Shown in pieces: positions 55,547 through 63,967 of a stretch of DNA of 64,000 bases (the stretch's first letter is position 1; the number at the start of each line of letters is the position of its first letter). The stretch lies in assembly GCF_000472285.1 (NCBI RefSeq), contig NZ_KI421426.1:166186-230185 (forward strand). Direction: 5' to 3'. The position numbers and the translations under genes were made by a program. This stretch comes from Desulfuromonas sp. TF. GTDB taxonomy: Bacteria > Desulfobacterota > Desulfuromonadia > Desulfuromonadales > ATBO01. The notes below the pieces were generated by a model. That model had not been told where the DNA came from, did not search any database, and saw nothing but the letters and a program-made list of their open reading frames with translations.

Positions 55547-57451
55547 ATGGGCGCCATGAAGATACTGCTGTTTCTGATCATGTTCCCCCTGCTGATCTCC
55601 CTGCTGGCGCTGATCCTGCCGCGCGGCCTTGGCAGCAAAAAAACAGTTGGTGCGGTCGCCAATGGCTTGCTGTGCGCCGTCCCCATCTATCTCCTGATCA
55701 CTTATCTGGATAGGGGGCCGGCTTTTTTCCGGCTGGAGAGCAGACTCATCGACCTGGTGATGCTCCTCGTCGAGCTCGCCATCGCCGCCTTCCTTCTCTA
55801 TCTTTCCTTCAAGGCCAAAAGAGTCCTGCCGGCGCTGCTGGTTCTCATCCAGACGGCGATCATCCTCACCCTGGAGGCGACCGCCGGGCACGGGCTGCAC
55901 GTCGAGCACAGCCTGTTCGTGGATAAGTTCTCCATCATCATGGCGCTGATCATCGGTATCATCGGCAGCGCCATCTGCCTCTACGCCTTCGGCTACATGC
56001 CGGAATTCCACGAGCACTACAAGGAGGTGAAGGACCGGCGCAACACCTTCGGCTTCCTCATGTACCTCTTTCTCTCCGCCATGTTCGGCATCGTCTTTTC
56101 CAACAACCTCATGTGGCTCTATTTCTTCTGGGAAATAACCACCGTCTGCTCCTTCCTGCTGATCGGCTACAAGAACGACGAGGCGTCCCGAGAGAGCGCC
56201 TTCCGGGCGCTGAACATGAACCTGATCGGGGGGGTTGTCTTCGCCGCCGGCCTGCTCCATCTCGCTTCCTCTTCCGGAATCATGGAGCTGGACAAGCTGC
56301 TGCGGCTCGACCAGGGAGTGGTCCTGCTCCCGGCCGCCTGCCTGGCCTTCGCCGGTCTGGCGAAGTCGGCGCAGTTCCCCTTCTCTTCCTGGCTGACCGG
56401 CGCCATGGTGGCTCCCACGCCGGTTTCCGCGCTGCTCCATTCGAGCACGATGGTCAAGGCCGGGGTCTATCTCATCCTGCGGGTGTCGCCGATCATGGAG
56501 AACACCGCGGCGGCCAAGATGCTCACCCTCATCGGCGGAACGAGCTTCCTCATCGCCGCCCTGATCGCCATCTCCCAAAGCAACGCCAAAAAAGTGCTCG
56601 CCTATTCAACCATCTCCAACCTCGGCCTGATCGTCGCCTGCGCGGGGGTGAACACGGACGCGGCGGTGTGGTCGGCTCTGCTGCTGATCATCTTCCATGC
56701 GGTGGCCAAGTCGCTCCTCTTCCTCTGCGTGGGGATCATCGAATACAAGCTGGGAAGCCGGGATATCGAGGACATGGACTATCTCATCATGCGCCTGCCG
56801 AAGCTCACCGCGGTCATGATGATCGGAATGGCCGGGATGTTCCTCGCGCCTTTCGGCATGATCATCAGCAAGTTCATCACCCTCAAGGCCTTCGTCGAGA
56901 GCAATCCGGCCATGGTCGTCATCCTGGCCTACGGCAGCGCCGCCACGGTCTTATTCTGGACGAAATGGATGGGGAAGATCATGACCATCCGGCACGGGGT
57001 GGCCGAGGTGGTGGAGCACCGGGTGAGCCGCTGGGAATGGACCACCCTGGGGATCCTGGCCGTGGCCACGGTGGCGGTATGCCTCACCTTCCCTTTTATC
57101 TCCTTCCATGTCATCGACCCCTGGCTTCGGGAGCTATTCGGGACCGTCCCAGTGGTCGATACCTTCAACGTGCTGGTGGTCTTCGCCATCATGCTCGGCC
57201 TGCTGATCATTCTGCCCCTCGGCCTCCTCTACTACGCCTTTGTGGACAAGACCTACAAGCGGGTCGGCATCTACCTGGGAGGGGGGAATATCGACAATAA
57301 CACCTTCGAGGGGGCGATGGCATCGACGCAGACTATCCAGATGAAGAACTACTATCTGGAGAGATATTTCGGCGAAGAGAGGCTGTTCAATGTCGGGCTG
57401 TTCGTTTCCCTGACGTTGACCTTCATCATGTTCGGGGCGGCGGCGATATGA
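55547..57451 (+). CDS. echA: Ech-type hydrogenase membrane subunit A (NuoL/MrpA-like antiporter subunit)
   Basis: 634 residues, about 16 helices. Antiporter-like proton-channel subunit of a membrane [NiFe]-hydrogenase. FSNNLMWLYFFWEITTVCSF, LAFAGLAKSAQFPFSSWLTG (Lys in TM) and GAMVAPTPVSALLHSSTMVK are the NuoL/ND5 core signatures, and AYSTISNLGL is typical. The open frame starts at a TTG at 55502; ATG 55547 (or 55556) starts the hydrophobic domain, with a weak ribosome-binding site. Its stop overlaps echB (ATGA). First gene of the hydrogenase cluster. Confidence 0.9.
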   Translation: MGAMKILLFLIMFPLLISLLALILPRGLGSKKTVGAVANGLLCAVPIYLLITYLDRGPAFFRLESRLIDLVMLLVELAIAAFLLYLSFKAKRVLPALLVLIQTAIILTLEATAGHGLHVEHSLFVDKFSIIMALIIGIIGSAICLYAFGYMPEFHEHYKEVKDRRNTFGFLMYLFLSAMFGIVFSNNLMWLYFFWEITTVCSFLLIGYKNDEASRESAFRALNMNLIGGVVFAAGLLHLASSSGIMELDKLLRLDQGVVLLPAACLAFAGLAKSAQFPFSSWLTGAMVAPTPVSALLHSSTMVKAGVYLILRVSPIMENTAAAKMLTLIGGTSFLIAALIAISQSNAKKVLAYSTISNLGLIVACAGVNTDAAVWSALLLIIFHAVAKSLLFLCVGIIEYKLGSRDIEDMDYLIMRLPKLTAVMMIGMAGMFLAPFGMIISKFITLKAFVESNPAMVVILAYGSAATVLFWTKWMGKIMTIRHGVAEVVEHRVSRWEWTTLGILAVATVAVCLTFPFISFHVIDPWLRELFGTVPVVDTFNVLVVFAIMLGLLIILPLGLLYYAFVDKTYKRVGIYLGGGNIDNNTFEGAMASTQTIQMKNYYLERYFGEERLFNVGLFVSLTLTFIMFGAAAI

Positions 57452-58329
57452 ACGGAATCAACGAGCTGATGAGTTCCCTGAACATCTTCGAGCGGATGCT
57501 GGCCTTCGTCCTGATCGCCCCGCTGGCGGGAGGAGTCCTGGCCGGGATCGACCGCAAGTTGAGCGCGCGCCTTCAGGGGAGGTACGGTCCGCCGGTGCTG
57601 CAGCCGTTCTTCGACGTCTTCAAGCTGTTTCGCAAGGAGCGGATCATCGTCAACAAGTTCCAGGACTTCACCATCGTCCTCTTTCTGCTCTTCACCGTCT
57701 TCTCGGGGGCCCTCTTCTTTTCCGGCGCCGACCTCCTGCTGACCGTCTTCAGCCTGGCCCTGGCCGGAACCTTCTTCATCCTGGGCGGCTTCTGCGTCGG
57801 CTCCCCCTTCAGCCACCTGGGGGCGCAACGGGAGATCCTCCAGATGGTCGCCTACGAGCCGATGGTCATTCTCATGGCGGTCGGCATGTACCAGGCGACC
57901 GGAAGCTTCAAGGTGGCGGAGATCACAAACTTTCAGGCGCCGCTGGTGCTCTGGCTCCCAGGGGTCTTTGCGGGCTTCCTGTACATTCTGACCATCAAGT
58001 TCCGCAAATCCCCCTTCGACCTTTCCATGTCTCATCACGCCCACCAGGAGATCGTCCGCGGGATCACCACCGAATTTTCCGGGCCGGCGCTGGTCCTCAT
58101 CGAAATCAGCCACTGGTATGAAACCGTGCTGCTGCTCGGCATCGTCTACCTTTTCTTCGCCTTCAACCCCTGGCTCGCCTTCGCCGTGGCGGCGGCGGCC
58201 TTTTTGTTCGAGATCCTGATCGACATGTGCTACGCGCGCTTCAAGTGGCAGCTGACTTTCTTCAGTTCGTGGCTGTTCACGGCCGTGGCCGGGGTATCCA
58301 ACATCCTCGTGCTCAGCCTGATGCGGTAA
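57448..58329 (+). CDS. echB: Ech-type hydrogenase membrane subunit B (NuoH-like)
   Basis: 293 residues, about eight helices. It anchors the hydrogenase in the membrane and forms the quinone-cavity homologue of complex I. RLQGRYGPPVLQPFFDVFKL is the NuoH signature, AYEPMVILMAVGMYQATGSF and RKSPFDLSMSHHAHQEIVRG are conserved for the hydrogenase branch. ATG 57448 overlaps the echA stop. A 17-base gap leads to echC. Confidence 0.93.
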   Translation: MNGINELMSSLNIFERMLAFVLIAPLAGGVLAGIDRKLSARLQGRYGPPVLQPFFDVFKLFRKERIIVNKFQDFTIVLFLLFTVFSGALFFSGADLLLTVFSLALAGTFFILGGFCVGSPFSHLGAQREILQMVAYEPMVILMAVGMYQATGSFKVAEITNFQAPLVLWLPGVFAGFLYILTIKFRKSPFDLSMSHHAHQEIVRGITTEFSGPALVLIEISHWYETVLLLGIVYLFFAFNPWLAFAVAAAAFLFEILIDMCYARFKWQLTFFSSWLFTAVAGVSNILVLSLMR

Positions 58330-58346
58330 AGACGGGAGCAACGGAT

Positions 58347-58787
58347 ATGGGATGGTTCAAGCGTTCACCGTGGGTGCTTCACTACAACGCGACCAGCTGC
58401 AACGGCTGCGACATCGAGCTGATCGCCAGCCTGACCCCGCTCTACGACCTGGAGCGGTTCGGCATCATCAACACCGGCAACCCGAAGCATGCCGACATCC
58501 TGGCCGTCACCGGATCGGTTAACGGGAACAGCGGCAAAGTGGTGCGCAACCTCTACGACCAGATGCCGAACCCGAAGGCCGTGATAGCCGTCGGGATCTG
58601 CGCCACCTCCGGGTGTGTGTTCCAGGACTGCTACAACGTGCAGGGGGGGGTCGACAAAGTCCTGCCGGTGGATGTCTACGTCCCGGGGTGCGCCGCCCGG
58701 CCGGAATCGATCATCGACGGCGTGCTCCAGGCCTGCGAGATATTGGAGGAGAAATATGCGCAGCGGAAGCGGGTGGCGAAATCATGA
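58347..58787 (+). CDS. echC: Ech-type hydrogenase small subunit C (NuoB-like)
   Basis: 146 residues. It carries the proximal [4Fe-4S] cluster next to the NiFe site. Cysteines are in TSCNGCDIELIA, VGICATSGCVFQDCYNV and VYVPGCAARPESII, matching the CxxC...C...C ligand set of NuoB and the hydrogenase small subunit. MGWFKRSPWVLHYNATSC is a typical start. ACGGGAGCAACGG precedes ATG 58347. A palindromic repeat separates it from echD. Confidence 0.94.
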   Translation: MGWFKRSPWVLHYNATSCNGCDIELIASLTPLYDLERFGIINTGNPKHADILAVTGSVNGNSGKVVRNLYDQMPNPKAVIAVGICATSGCVFQDCYNVQGGVDKVLPVDVYVPGCAARPESIIDGVLQACEILEEKYAQRKRVAKS

Positions 58788-58838
58788 GTGGCTTTACAGA
58801 GGATGGACGGGGAATGGGATAAATGCGGAAAACCGTAT

Positions 58839-58925
58839 CACGCGGATAACTTCGGATAAAAATCTGATTCAGGATCGAATCGCTTGATCCGCCATTATCC
58901 GAATTTATCAGATTTTATCCGCGTG
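58839..58925. repeat. R4 palindromic repeat between echC and echD
   Basis: CACGCGGATAA (58839) inversely matches TTATCCGCGTG (58915-58925). Between them TTCGGATAA / TTATCCGAA and AATCTGAT / ATCAGATT also pair, in altered order. AT-richer than its neighbours; no coding capacity. Confidence 0.7.
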
Positions 58926-59010
58926 CCATTGGTGTTGTGGTTCTTCTCTGTTTGGCACCCGCTAGTCACTTCAGATAACGTCGGTGCACAACAGAAACAA
59001 GGAATTGAGG

Positions 59011-59460
59011 ATGACTGAACTCCAGGAAATCATCCCGATAGACAAATCCGACCTCGTCGGTCTCGTGGCCGAGATGTTCGCCGAGGGGTATCGGCTGGTG
59101 CAGATCGGCTGCTCGACCTTGGCGGACGGCTACGAGCTCACCTGGTCCTTCGACCGGGACTATCGCTTCCGCAGCCTGCGGATCACCGCGGCGCCGGAGG
59201 AGGAGGTGCCGAGCATCAGCGTTATCTACCCGAATGCCTTCCTGTACGAAAACGAAATCCATGACCTGTTCGGCGTGGTCATCACCCACATCGCCGTCGA
59301 TTACCGGGGCTCCCTCTACCGGACGGCGATCGGCAAGCCCTTCAGTGTCGACAATGTCAAGCTGCCGGAGCCTCCGAAGCGGAAGGCTCCGGTATCCGGG
59401 GAAAAGCCGGAAACAGGATTGATTGGCGGTTCACACAAACAACAAGGAGAGAACGAATGA
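59011..59460 (+). CDS. echD: Ech-type hydrogenase subunit D (NuoC-like, 30-kDa family)
   Basis: 149 residues. The soluble NuoC-like subunit helps hold the small and large subunits. ELTWSFDRDYRFRSLRITAA, SISVIYPNAFLYENEIHDLF (family signature) and GSLYRTAIGKPFSVDNVKLP are visible. The C-terminal ~35 residues are non-conserved. AAGGAATTGAGG precedes ATG 59011. Its stop overlaps the first ompV-like gene. Fragments of this gene are duplicated at 60354 and 61255. Confidence 0.9.
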   Translation: MTELQEIIPIDKSDLVGLVAEMFAEGYRLVQIGCSTLADGYELTWSFDRDYRFRSLRITAAPEEEVPSISVIYPNAFLYENEIHDLFGVVITHIAVDYRGSLYRTAIGKPFSVDNVKLPEPPKRKAPVSGEKPETGLIGGSHKQQGENE

Positions 59461-60272
59461 AAAAGCAAATCCCGTATTCGTGCAAAGTCGCAGTCTTTTT
59501 CTCGGCACTGTTCCTGCTGGCCGGGGGGCCGGCGATGGCTCGTGACATTGATGTTACGGCGGCCGAAGGGGTCGGTCTGAAGCAAACCGTTCTTGGCCTG
59601 GGCGTGGCGGCTATCCCGGATTACGAAGGTTCCGACGAATATGAGGCTGCCCCTCTCCTCCAAGTCCGGTTCAACTGGACCAACAACATGTACTTCAGTC
59701 TTCTCGGCAATACCGCCAGGGCCAACCTGATCCCGAGCGACTCATGGCATTTCGGTCCTCTTCTGCGCTACCGGGCCGAGAGAGACGACGTCGAAAACGA
59801 TCGGGTGGACCGCTTGGAAGATGTCGACGCGGCCGTCGAAGCGGGGGCGTTCCTTTCCTACAACCTTCCGAACTGGGTTTTTTCGATTTCCGCCGCCCAG
59901 GACGTCGCCGACGCTCACGACGGCTATGTTGTCGATCTGGGAGCCGGATACCGCCACAAGCTTCAGGATCGGACCATGTTGACCCTTTTCGTCCAGACCA
60001 CCTACGCCAGTGAAGACTACATGGATACGTATTTTGGAATCGATACGGCTGATGCGGCCCGAAGCGGCCTCAATACCTTCGAGGCGGACTCGGAGTGGAA
60101 GGATGTCGGCGTGGGCGTCCTGGTGCAGCATAATTTTTCCCCCAACTGGGGTCTGCTGGGAGCGGCCAAGTACACCAAGCTCCTCGGCGATGCTTCAGAC
60201 AGCCCGATCGTCGATGAGGAGGGAGAAGAAAATCAGGGACTGATCGGCTTTATCCTGAATTACCGGTTCTGA
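59457..60272 (+). CDS. MipA/OmpV family outer-membrane protein, copy 1
   Basis: 271 residues. Signal peptide (FSALFLLAGGPAMA) then an outer-membrane barrel: GVAAIPDYEGSDEYEAAPLL is the MipA/OmpV signature, FGPLLRYRAERDDVENDRVD follows, and the chain ends LIGFILNYRF with terminal Phe. Family members act as scaffolds for murein enzymes or as porin-like proteins. An outer-membrane protein inside hydrogenase genes is unexpected. ATG 59457 overlaps the echD stop. AAGGAGAG precedes it. Confidence 0.85.
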   Translation: MKKQIPYSCKVAVFFSALFLLAGGPAMARDIDVTAAEGVGLKQTVLGLGVAAIPDYEGSDEYEAAPLLQVRFNWTNNMYFSLLGNTARANLIPSDSWHFGPLLRYRAERDDVENDRVDRLEDVDAAVEAGAFLSYNLPNWVFSISAAQDVADAHDGYVVDLGAGYRHKLQDRTMLTLFVQTTYASEDYMDTYFGIDTADAARSGLNTFEADSEWKDVGVGVLVQHNFSPNWGLLGAAKYTKLLGDASDSPIVDEEGEENQGLIGFILNYRF

Positions 60273-60353
60273 GCCGACTCCGCTCCGCCGGAGTCAGAGG
60301 AGTACACCGCAAGGGCGGGTGGCGGGAGACACAAATCCACTGAGGGATAGACC

Positions 60354-60437
60354 ATGACTGAACCCCAGGAAATCATTCCCATCGACAAATCCGACGGGAG
60401 AAAAGGCGGAAACCGCCCATCAGAAAGGAGAAGAGGC
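60354..60437 (+). pseudogene. Duplicated, internally deleted echD remnant
   Basis: Begins MTEPQEIIPIDKSDGRKGGN, copying echD MTELQEIIPIDKSDLVGL for 14 codons. The internal ~120 codons are missing; the next bases GGGAGAAAAGGCGGAAAC resemble the echD 3' part GGGGAAAAGCCGGAAAC. The frame runs in-phase into the second ompV-like gene. Confidence 0.75.
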
Positions 60438-61259
60438 ATGAAAAACAAAGGATTGCATTTCCACAAAGTTGTCGGGATTGCTTTCATTTCGGCCATGTTC
60501 CTGCTAGCCGCAGGACCGGCAATGGCTGGGGACATCGATGTAACGGCAGCGGAATCGATCAGTACCGAACAGACCGTCCTCGGTCTGGGCCTGGCTGTTG
60601 TCCCGGATTACGAGGGATCCGACGATTACACGGCGGCCCCTCTCCTCCAGGCACGCGTCAACTGGAGCAACAACATGTATTTCTCGCTTCTCGGCAATAC
60701 CGCGAGGTTCAACTTGATCCCGAGCCAATCCTGGACTTTCGGTCCCCTTCTGCGCTACCGCGCCGAGAGAGACGACGTCGAAAACGATCGCGTGGACCGC
60801 TTGGAAGATGTCGACGCGGCCGTCGAACTGGGTGCGTTCTTTTCTTACAACCTGCCGAGCTGGATCTTCACGATTACAGCCGCCCAGGATGTCGCCGACG
60901 CCCACGACGGTTATGTTGTCGACTTGGGGGCCGGATACCGCCTCCCCTTGCAGAAACAAACGATGCTGACCTTTTTTGCCCTGACAACTTACGCCAGCGA
61001 AGACTACATGGACACCTATTTTGGAGTCGATCCGGCCGATTCCGCACGCAGCGGCCTCAATACCTTCGATGCCGATTCGGAGTGGAAGGATGTCGGTGCA
61101 GGTATTCTGGTGAATCATCGCTTTAAATCCAACTGGGGCATGATAGGGGCGGTCAAATACACCAAGCTGCTCGGCGATGCCTCGGATAGCCCCATTGTCG
61201 ACGACGAAGGGGAAGATAACCAGTGGCTGTATGGCGTGATCGTGAACTACCGGTTCTAG
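60438..61259 (+). CDS. MipA/OmpV family outer-membrane protein, copy 2
   Basis: 273 residues, closely related to copy 1 (shared YRAERDDVENDRVDRLEDVD, AAQDVADAHDGYVVDLGAGY, YASEDYMDTYFG). Signal peptide FISAMFLLAAGPAMAG. It ends GVIVNYRF. AAAGGAGAAGAGG precedes ATG 60438, the likely true start, although the frame is open from the echD remnant at 60354. Created by tandem duplication of an echD-ompV unit. Confidence 0.85.
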   Translation: MKNKGLHFHKVVGIAFISAMFLLAAGPAMAGDIDVTAAESISTEQTVLGLGLAVVPDYEGSDDYTAAPLLQARVNWSNNMYFSLLGNTARFNLIPSQSWTFGPLLRYRAERDDVENDRVDRLEDVDAAVELGAFFSYNLPSWIFTITAAQDVADAHDGYVVDLGAGYRLPLQKQTMLTFFALTTYASEDYMDTYFGVDPADSARSGLNTFDADSEWKDVGAGILVNHRFKSNWGMIGAVKYTKLLGDASDSPIVDDEGEDNQWLYGVIVNYRF

Positions 61260-61360
61260 GGACCCTTTACCGGACAGCGATAGGCACGCCCTTCAGTATC
61301 GGCAATGTGAAGCTGCCGGCACTGCCGAAGCCGAAGGCGCCGGCAGCCGGGGACAGCCGG
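61250..61360 (+). pseudogene. Duplicated 3' fragment of echD
   Basis: After the ompV copy 2 stop, LYRTAIGTPFSIGNVKLPAL and PKPKAPAAGD are encoded, matching echD LYRTAIGKPFSVDNVKLPEP and PKRKAPVSGE. The junction lies at TACCGG, which is shared by the ompV end (AACTACCGGTTC) and echD (GATTACCGGGGC), consistent with microhomology-mediated joining. No start of its own. Confidence 0.75.
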
Positions 61361-61418
61361 CGGGGCCGGCTGGATCCCCGGAAAGAACGACGAGCCGGAC
61401 CGCGTAGGAGTAACGCTT

Positions 61419-62738
61419 ATGTCGCATAGGAGCATCATTCCGCCAGCAATCGATCGAGACCGCCTCGGGGCTGCCCTCGGAACGTCCGCTATCGCCTGCC
61501 TTTTCTTCCTGCTGTGGACGGCCAGCCTCCTCCCCGGCAGGGCCGCTGCCGCTGAATACGTCAGCACGCCGATGAGACTGCAGGCGAAGGACCTCCTCCC
61601 ACCCCCCGTACTCCAGGGGGAGAGCTACCGCATCGACGACAGCGTCTACAACGACGGGATGTTCAACCTGTTCAGCCTTACCACCGACTACGGCCCGATG
61701 AATGCCGAGAGTGAAACGCTGCTGAACATCCTCCTGGCCGAGTTGACCGCCCTGAATGCGATGCAGCAGATGGAACGGAAGAAGGTCTTCGGAGAGGCCT
61801 TGGTCGAAGGAGTCAAGGCGCCCTTCAAGGGGGCGGCGGCGCTGGTCACCTCGCCAGTCGAGACCAGCAAGAAGATCGCCAAGGGGACCGGACAGTTCTT
61901 CAGCAACATGGGGCGGGCGATGTTCGATGACGATCCCGACCAGGACAACGCCCTCAAGGTCGCGGTCGGCTACGACGTGGCCAAGCGCAAGTTCGCCTAC
62001 GAGTTCGACATCAACCCCTACACCACCAACGAGGTGGTGGCTGAACGCCTCGGCGCGATCGCCCGGGCGGCGGTGGCCGGCGGGGTGACCACGAAGGTTG
62101 CGATGGCCGCCGTCGACAGCGATGTGGTCACGGCCATGCGCGTCAGCGGCGCGGCGCAGGGGATGAAACAACTGGTTCGGGACAACCCGCCGGGGAAACT
62201 CGCGGAAATCAACGGTGAGAAGTTGGCGAAGATTGGCGTTGCCGCCCCCATGGCTACGGCTTTCCTCGACAACTACAACTTCGATCCCTATGAAGAGACC
62301 TTGCTGGTCGGAGAACTGGATGCCATGCAGGGGGTCAGGGGACGCGAGGCCCTCATCGCCCGGGCCGGCCAGGTCACCTCCCGCCGGGAAGCGGTCCTGC
62401 TCCGGCATCTGGCCCAGATGATGGGCGGCTACCACGCCAACGTCGCCCCGGTTGCCGCCATGGCGAACCTCGGCGGCATCCTCACCTTGCAGAAAACGGA
62501 CGGGGGGCTGGCCATCGTCTTTCCGGCCGACCTGGTCTTCTGGACGCCGGCCCTGGAGGCGAAGATCGCCTCCTTCGAAAAGGAGGCGGGCGCGGGAGCC
62601 GCGCCGGAACTGCTCGTTTCCGGGCGCCTGGACGCTTCGGCGCGCGAGCGGCTGGCCGCCAAGGGGTGGAAGATCACCGAGAACGCCAACCCGGTCCTGT
62701 TCAAGGAGCCGCAGTCGGCCGCAAAAAAAGAGGGATAA
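61419..62738 (+). CDS. Exported protein of unknown function within the hydrogenase cluster
   Basis: 439 residues. Signal peptide (IACLFFLLWTASLLPGRAAAAE). The mature part is largely helical: SETLLNILLAELTALNAMQQ, an amphipathic segment (KAPFKGAAALVTSPVETSKK), Ala-rich helices (residues ~205-270) and a C-terminal alpha/beta region ending in a Lys-rich tail. I recognise no family. It is placed between the ompV duplicates and echE, with four bases to echE, so it is probably co-transcribed with the hydrogenase. Periplasmic or outer-membrane-associated by signal peptide. Confidence 0.75.
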   Translation: MSHRSIIPPAIDRDRLGAALGTSAIACLFFLLWTASLLPGRAAAAEYVSTPMRLQAKDLLPPPVLQGESYRIDDSVYNDGMFNLFSLTTDYGPMNAESETLLNILLAELTALNAMQQMERKKVFGEALVEGVKAPFKGAAALVTSPVETSKKIAKGTGQFFSNMGRAMFDDDPDQDNALKVAVGYDVAKRKFAYEFDINPYTTNEVVAERLGAIARAAVAGGVTTKVAMAAVDSDVVTAMRVSGAAQGMKQLVRDNPPGKLAEINGEKLAKIGVAAPMATAFLDNYNFDPYEETLLVGELDAMQGVRGREALIARAGQVTSRREAVLLRHLAQMMGGYHANVAPVAAMANLGGILTLQKTDGGLAIVFPADLVFWTPALEAKIASFEKEAGAGAAPELLVSGRLDASARERLAAKGWKITENANPVLFKEPQSAAKKEG

Positions 62739-62742
62739 CAGC

Positions 62743-63822
62743 ATGGCCCGCAAAATCCTCATCCCCTTCGGACCGCAGCATCCGGTTCTCCCCGAGCCGA
62801 TTCACTTCGACCTGGTGACGGAGGACGAGAAGGTCATCGACGCCGTCCCCTCGATCAGCTACGTCCACCGAGGGCTGGAGCGGCTGATCGAGCATCGCGA
62901 TTTCATCGACTTCGCGCATGTGGCCGACCGGATCTGCGGCCTGTGCAGCTTCATGCACTCCCTGGGGTACTGCCAGGCCGTGGAGGAGATCATGGGAGTC
63001 GAGGTGCCGGAGCGCGCCCTCTACCTGCGCTCCGTCTGGGCGGAGCTGTCCCGGATCCACAGCCATGTCTTCTGGCTGGGGGTCGCCGCCGACGCCTTCG
63101 GCTTCGAGAGCCTGTTCATGCAGGCGCTGAGGTTGAGGGAGCCGGTGCTCAACATCTTCGAAGAGACCACGGGGGCCAGGGTCATCCTGGGGGTGTGCAA
63201 GGTGGGCGGCGTGCGCCGGGACATCGACGCCGCCAACCTGAAAGGAATCGTCGGCCGGCTGGCCTCCCTGAAGAAGGACCTGGAAGAACTCAGCCGCGTC
63301 TTCATCGACGACTACTCCGTGCGGCACAGGTTGTCGGGGGTCGGCGTCATTTCCCGGGAAGACGCCTACGTGCTCGGCTGCGTCGGGCCCATGGCCCGGG
63401 CGAGCGGCCTGGCCATGGATATGCGGGCCATCGGCTATGCGGCGTACAAATATCTGGAGATGGAACCGGTGGTGGAATCCGCCGGGGACTGTTATGCCCG
63501 GTGCCTGGTGCGTATCCGCGAAATTTTCCAATCGATCGACCTGATCCGGCAGGGGGCGGAAAAAATCCCCGAAGGGCCCATCGAGGTCAAGGTGACGGGG
63601 GCTCCGGACGGTGAATACTACTCCCGGGTCGAGCAGCCCCGGGGGGAGGTGATCCACTACGTCAAGGGAAACGGCTCCAGGATGCTCCAGCGGTTCCGGG
63701 TGCGCGTCCCCACCTTCAGCAACATTCCGGCGATGATCAAGGTGCTGAAGGGCTCGGAGGTCGCCGACGTGCCGAACATCATCTTGACCCTGGACCCATG
63801 CATCAGCTGCACAGAACGATGA
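62743..63822 (+). CDS. echE: Ech-type [NiFe]-hydrogenase large subunit E (NuoD-like)
   Basis: 359 residues. It carries the NiFe active site. Both ligand motifs are present: RICGLC (Cys65, Cys68) and DPCISCTER (Cys353, Cys356). It is therefore a catalytic hydrogenase subunit, not a complex I NuoD. PFGPQHPVLPEPIHFDL and YVHRGLERLIEHRDF are typical. The protein ends exactly at CTER, because the TGA stop comes from the start of R1 copy 5; many relatives continue past this motif. AGAGGGATAACAGC precedes ATG 62743. Maturation by C-terminal cleavage would not be possible or needed in this form. Confidence 0.94.
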   Translation: MARKILIPFGPQHPVLPEPIHFDLVTEDEKVIDAVPSISYVHRGLERLIEHRDFIDFAHVADRICGLCSFMHSLGYCQAVEEIMGVEVPERALYLRSVWAELSRIHSHVFWLGVAADAFGFESLFMQALRLREPVLNIFEETTGARVILGVCKVGGVRRDIDAANLKGIVGRLASLKKDLEELSRVFIDDYSVRHRLSGVGVISREDAYVLGCVGPMARASGLAMDMRAIGYAAYKYLEMEPVVESAGDCYARCLVRIREIFQSIDLIRQGAEKIPEGPIEVKVTGAPDGEYYSRVEQPRGEVIHYVKGNGSRMLQRFRVRVPTFSNIPAMIKVLKGSEVADVPNIILTLDPCISCTER

Positions 63823-63950
63823 AAAACTACTGCGGGGCCGATCTGCGGCGTTGCCGCTTACTCGGAAGCTCGACGTAGCGCTGCTACGCCTCGCTCCCTC
63901 GCTCGCTTGCGCCTTGCATCTCGGCCTCCTCGCTACGTTTTTCAATCAAC
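63818..63950 (+). repeat. R1-type palindromic repeat, copy 5 (divergent)
   Basis: CGATGAAAAACTACTGCGGG with GATCTGCGGCGTTGCC at the left, CGACGTAGCGCTGCTACGCC at the apex, CTTGCATCTCGGCC and ACGTTTTTCAATCA at the right. The centre differs from other copies while the ends are related. Its TGA (63820) terminates echE. Confidence 0.8.
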
Positions 63951-63967
63951 TTAGTAGGGACGGGAAA

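Noticed and set aside
59457-61259. Two ompV-like genes as separate acquisitions
   Set aside because: Shared long blocks and the flanking echD fragments show that they arose by local tandem duplication.
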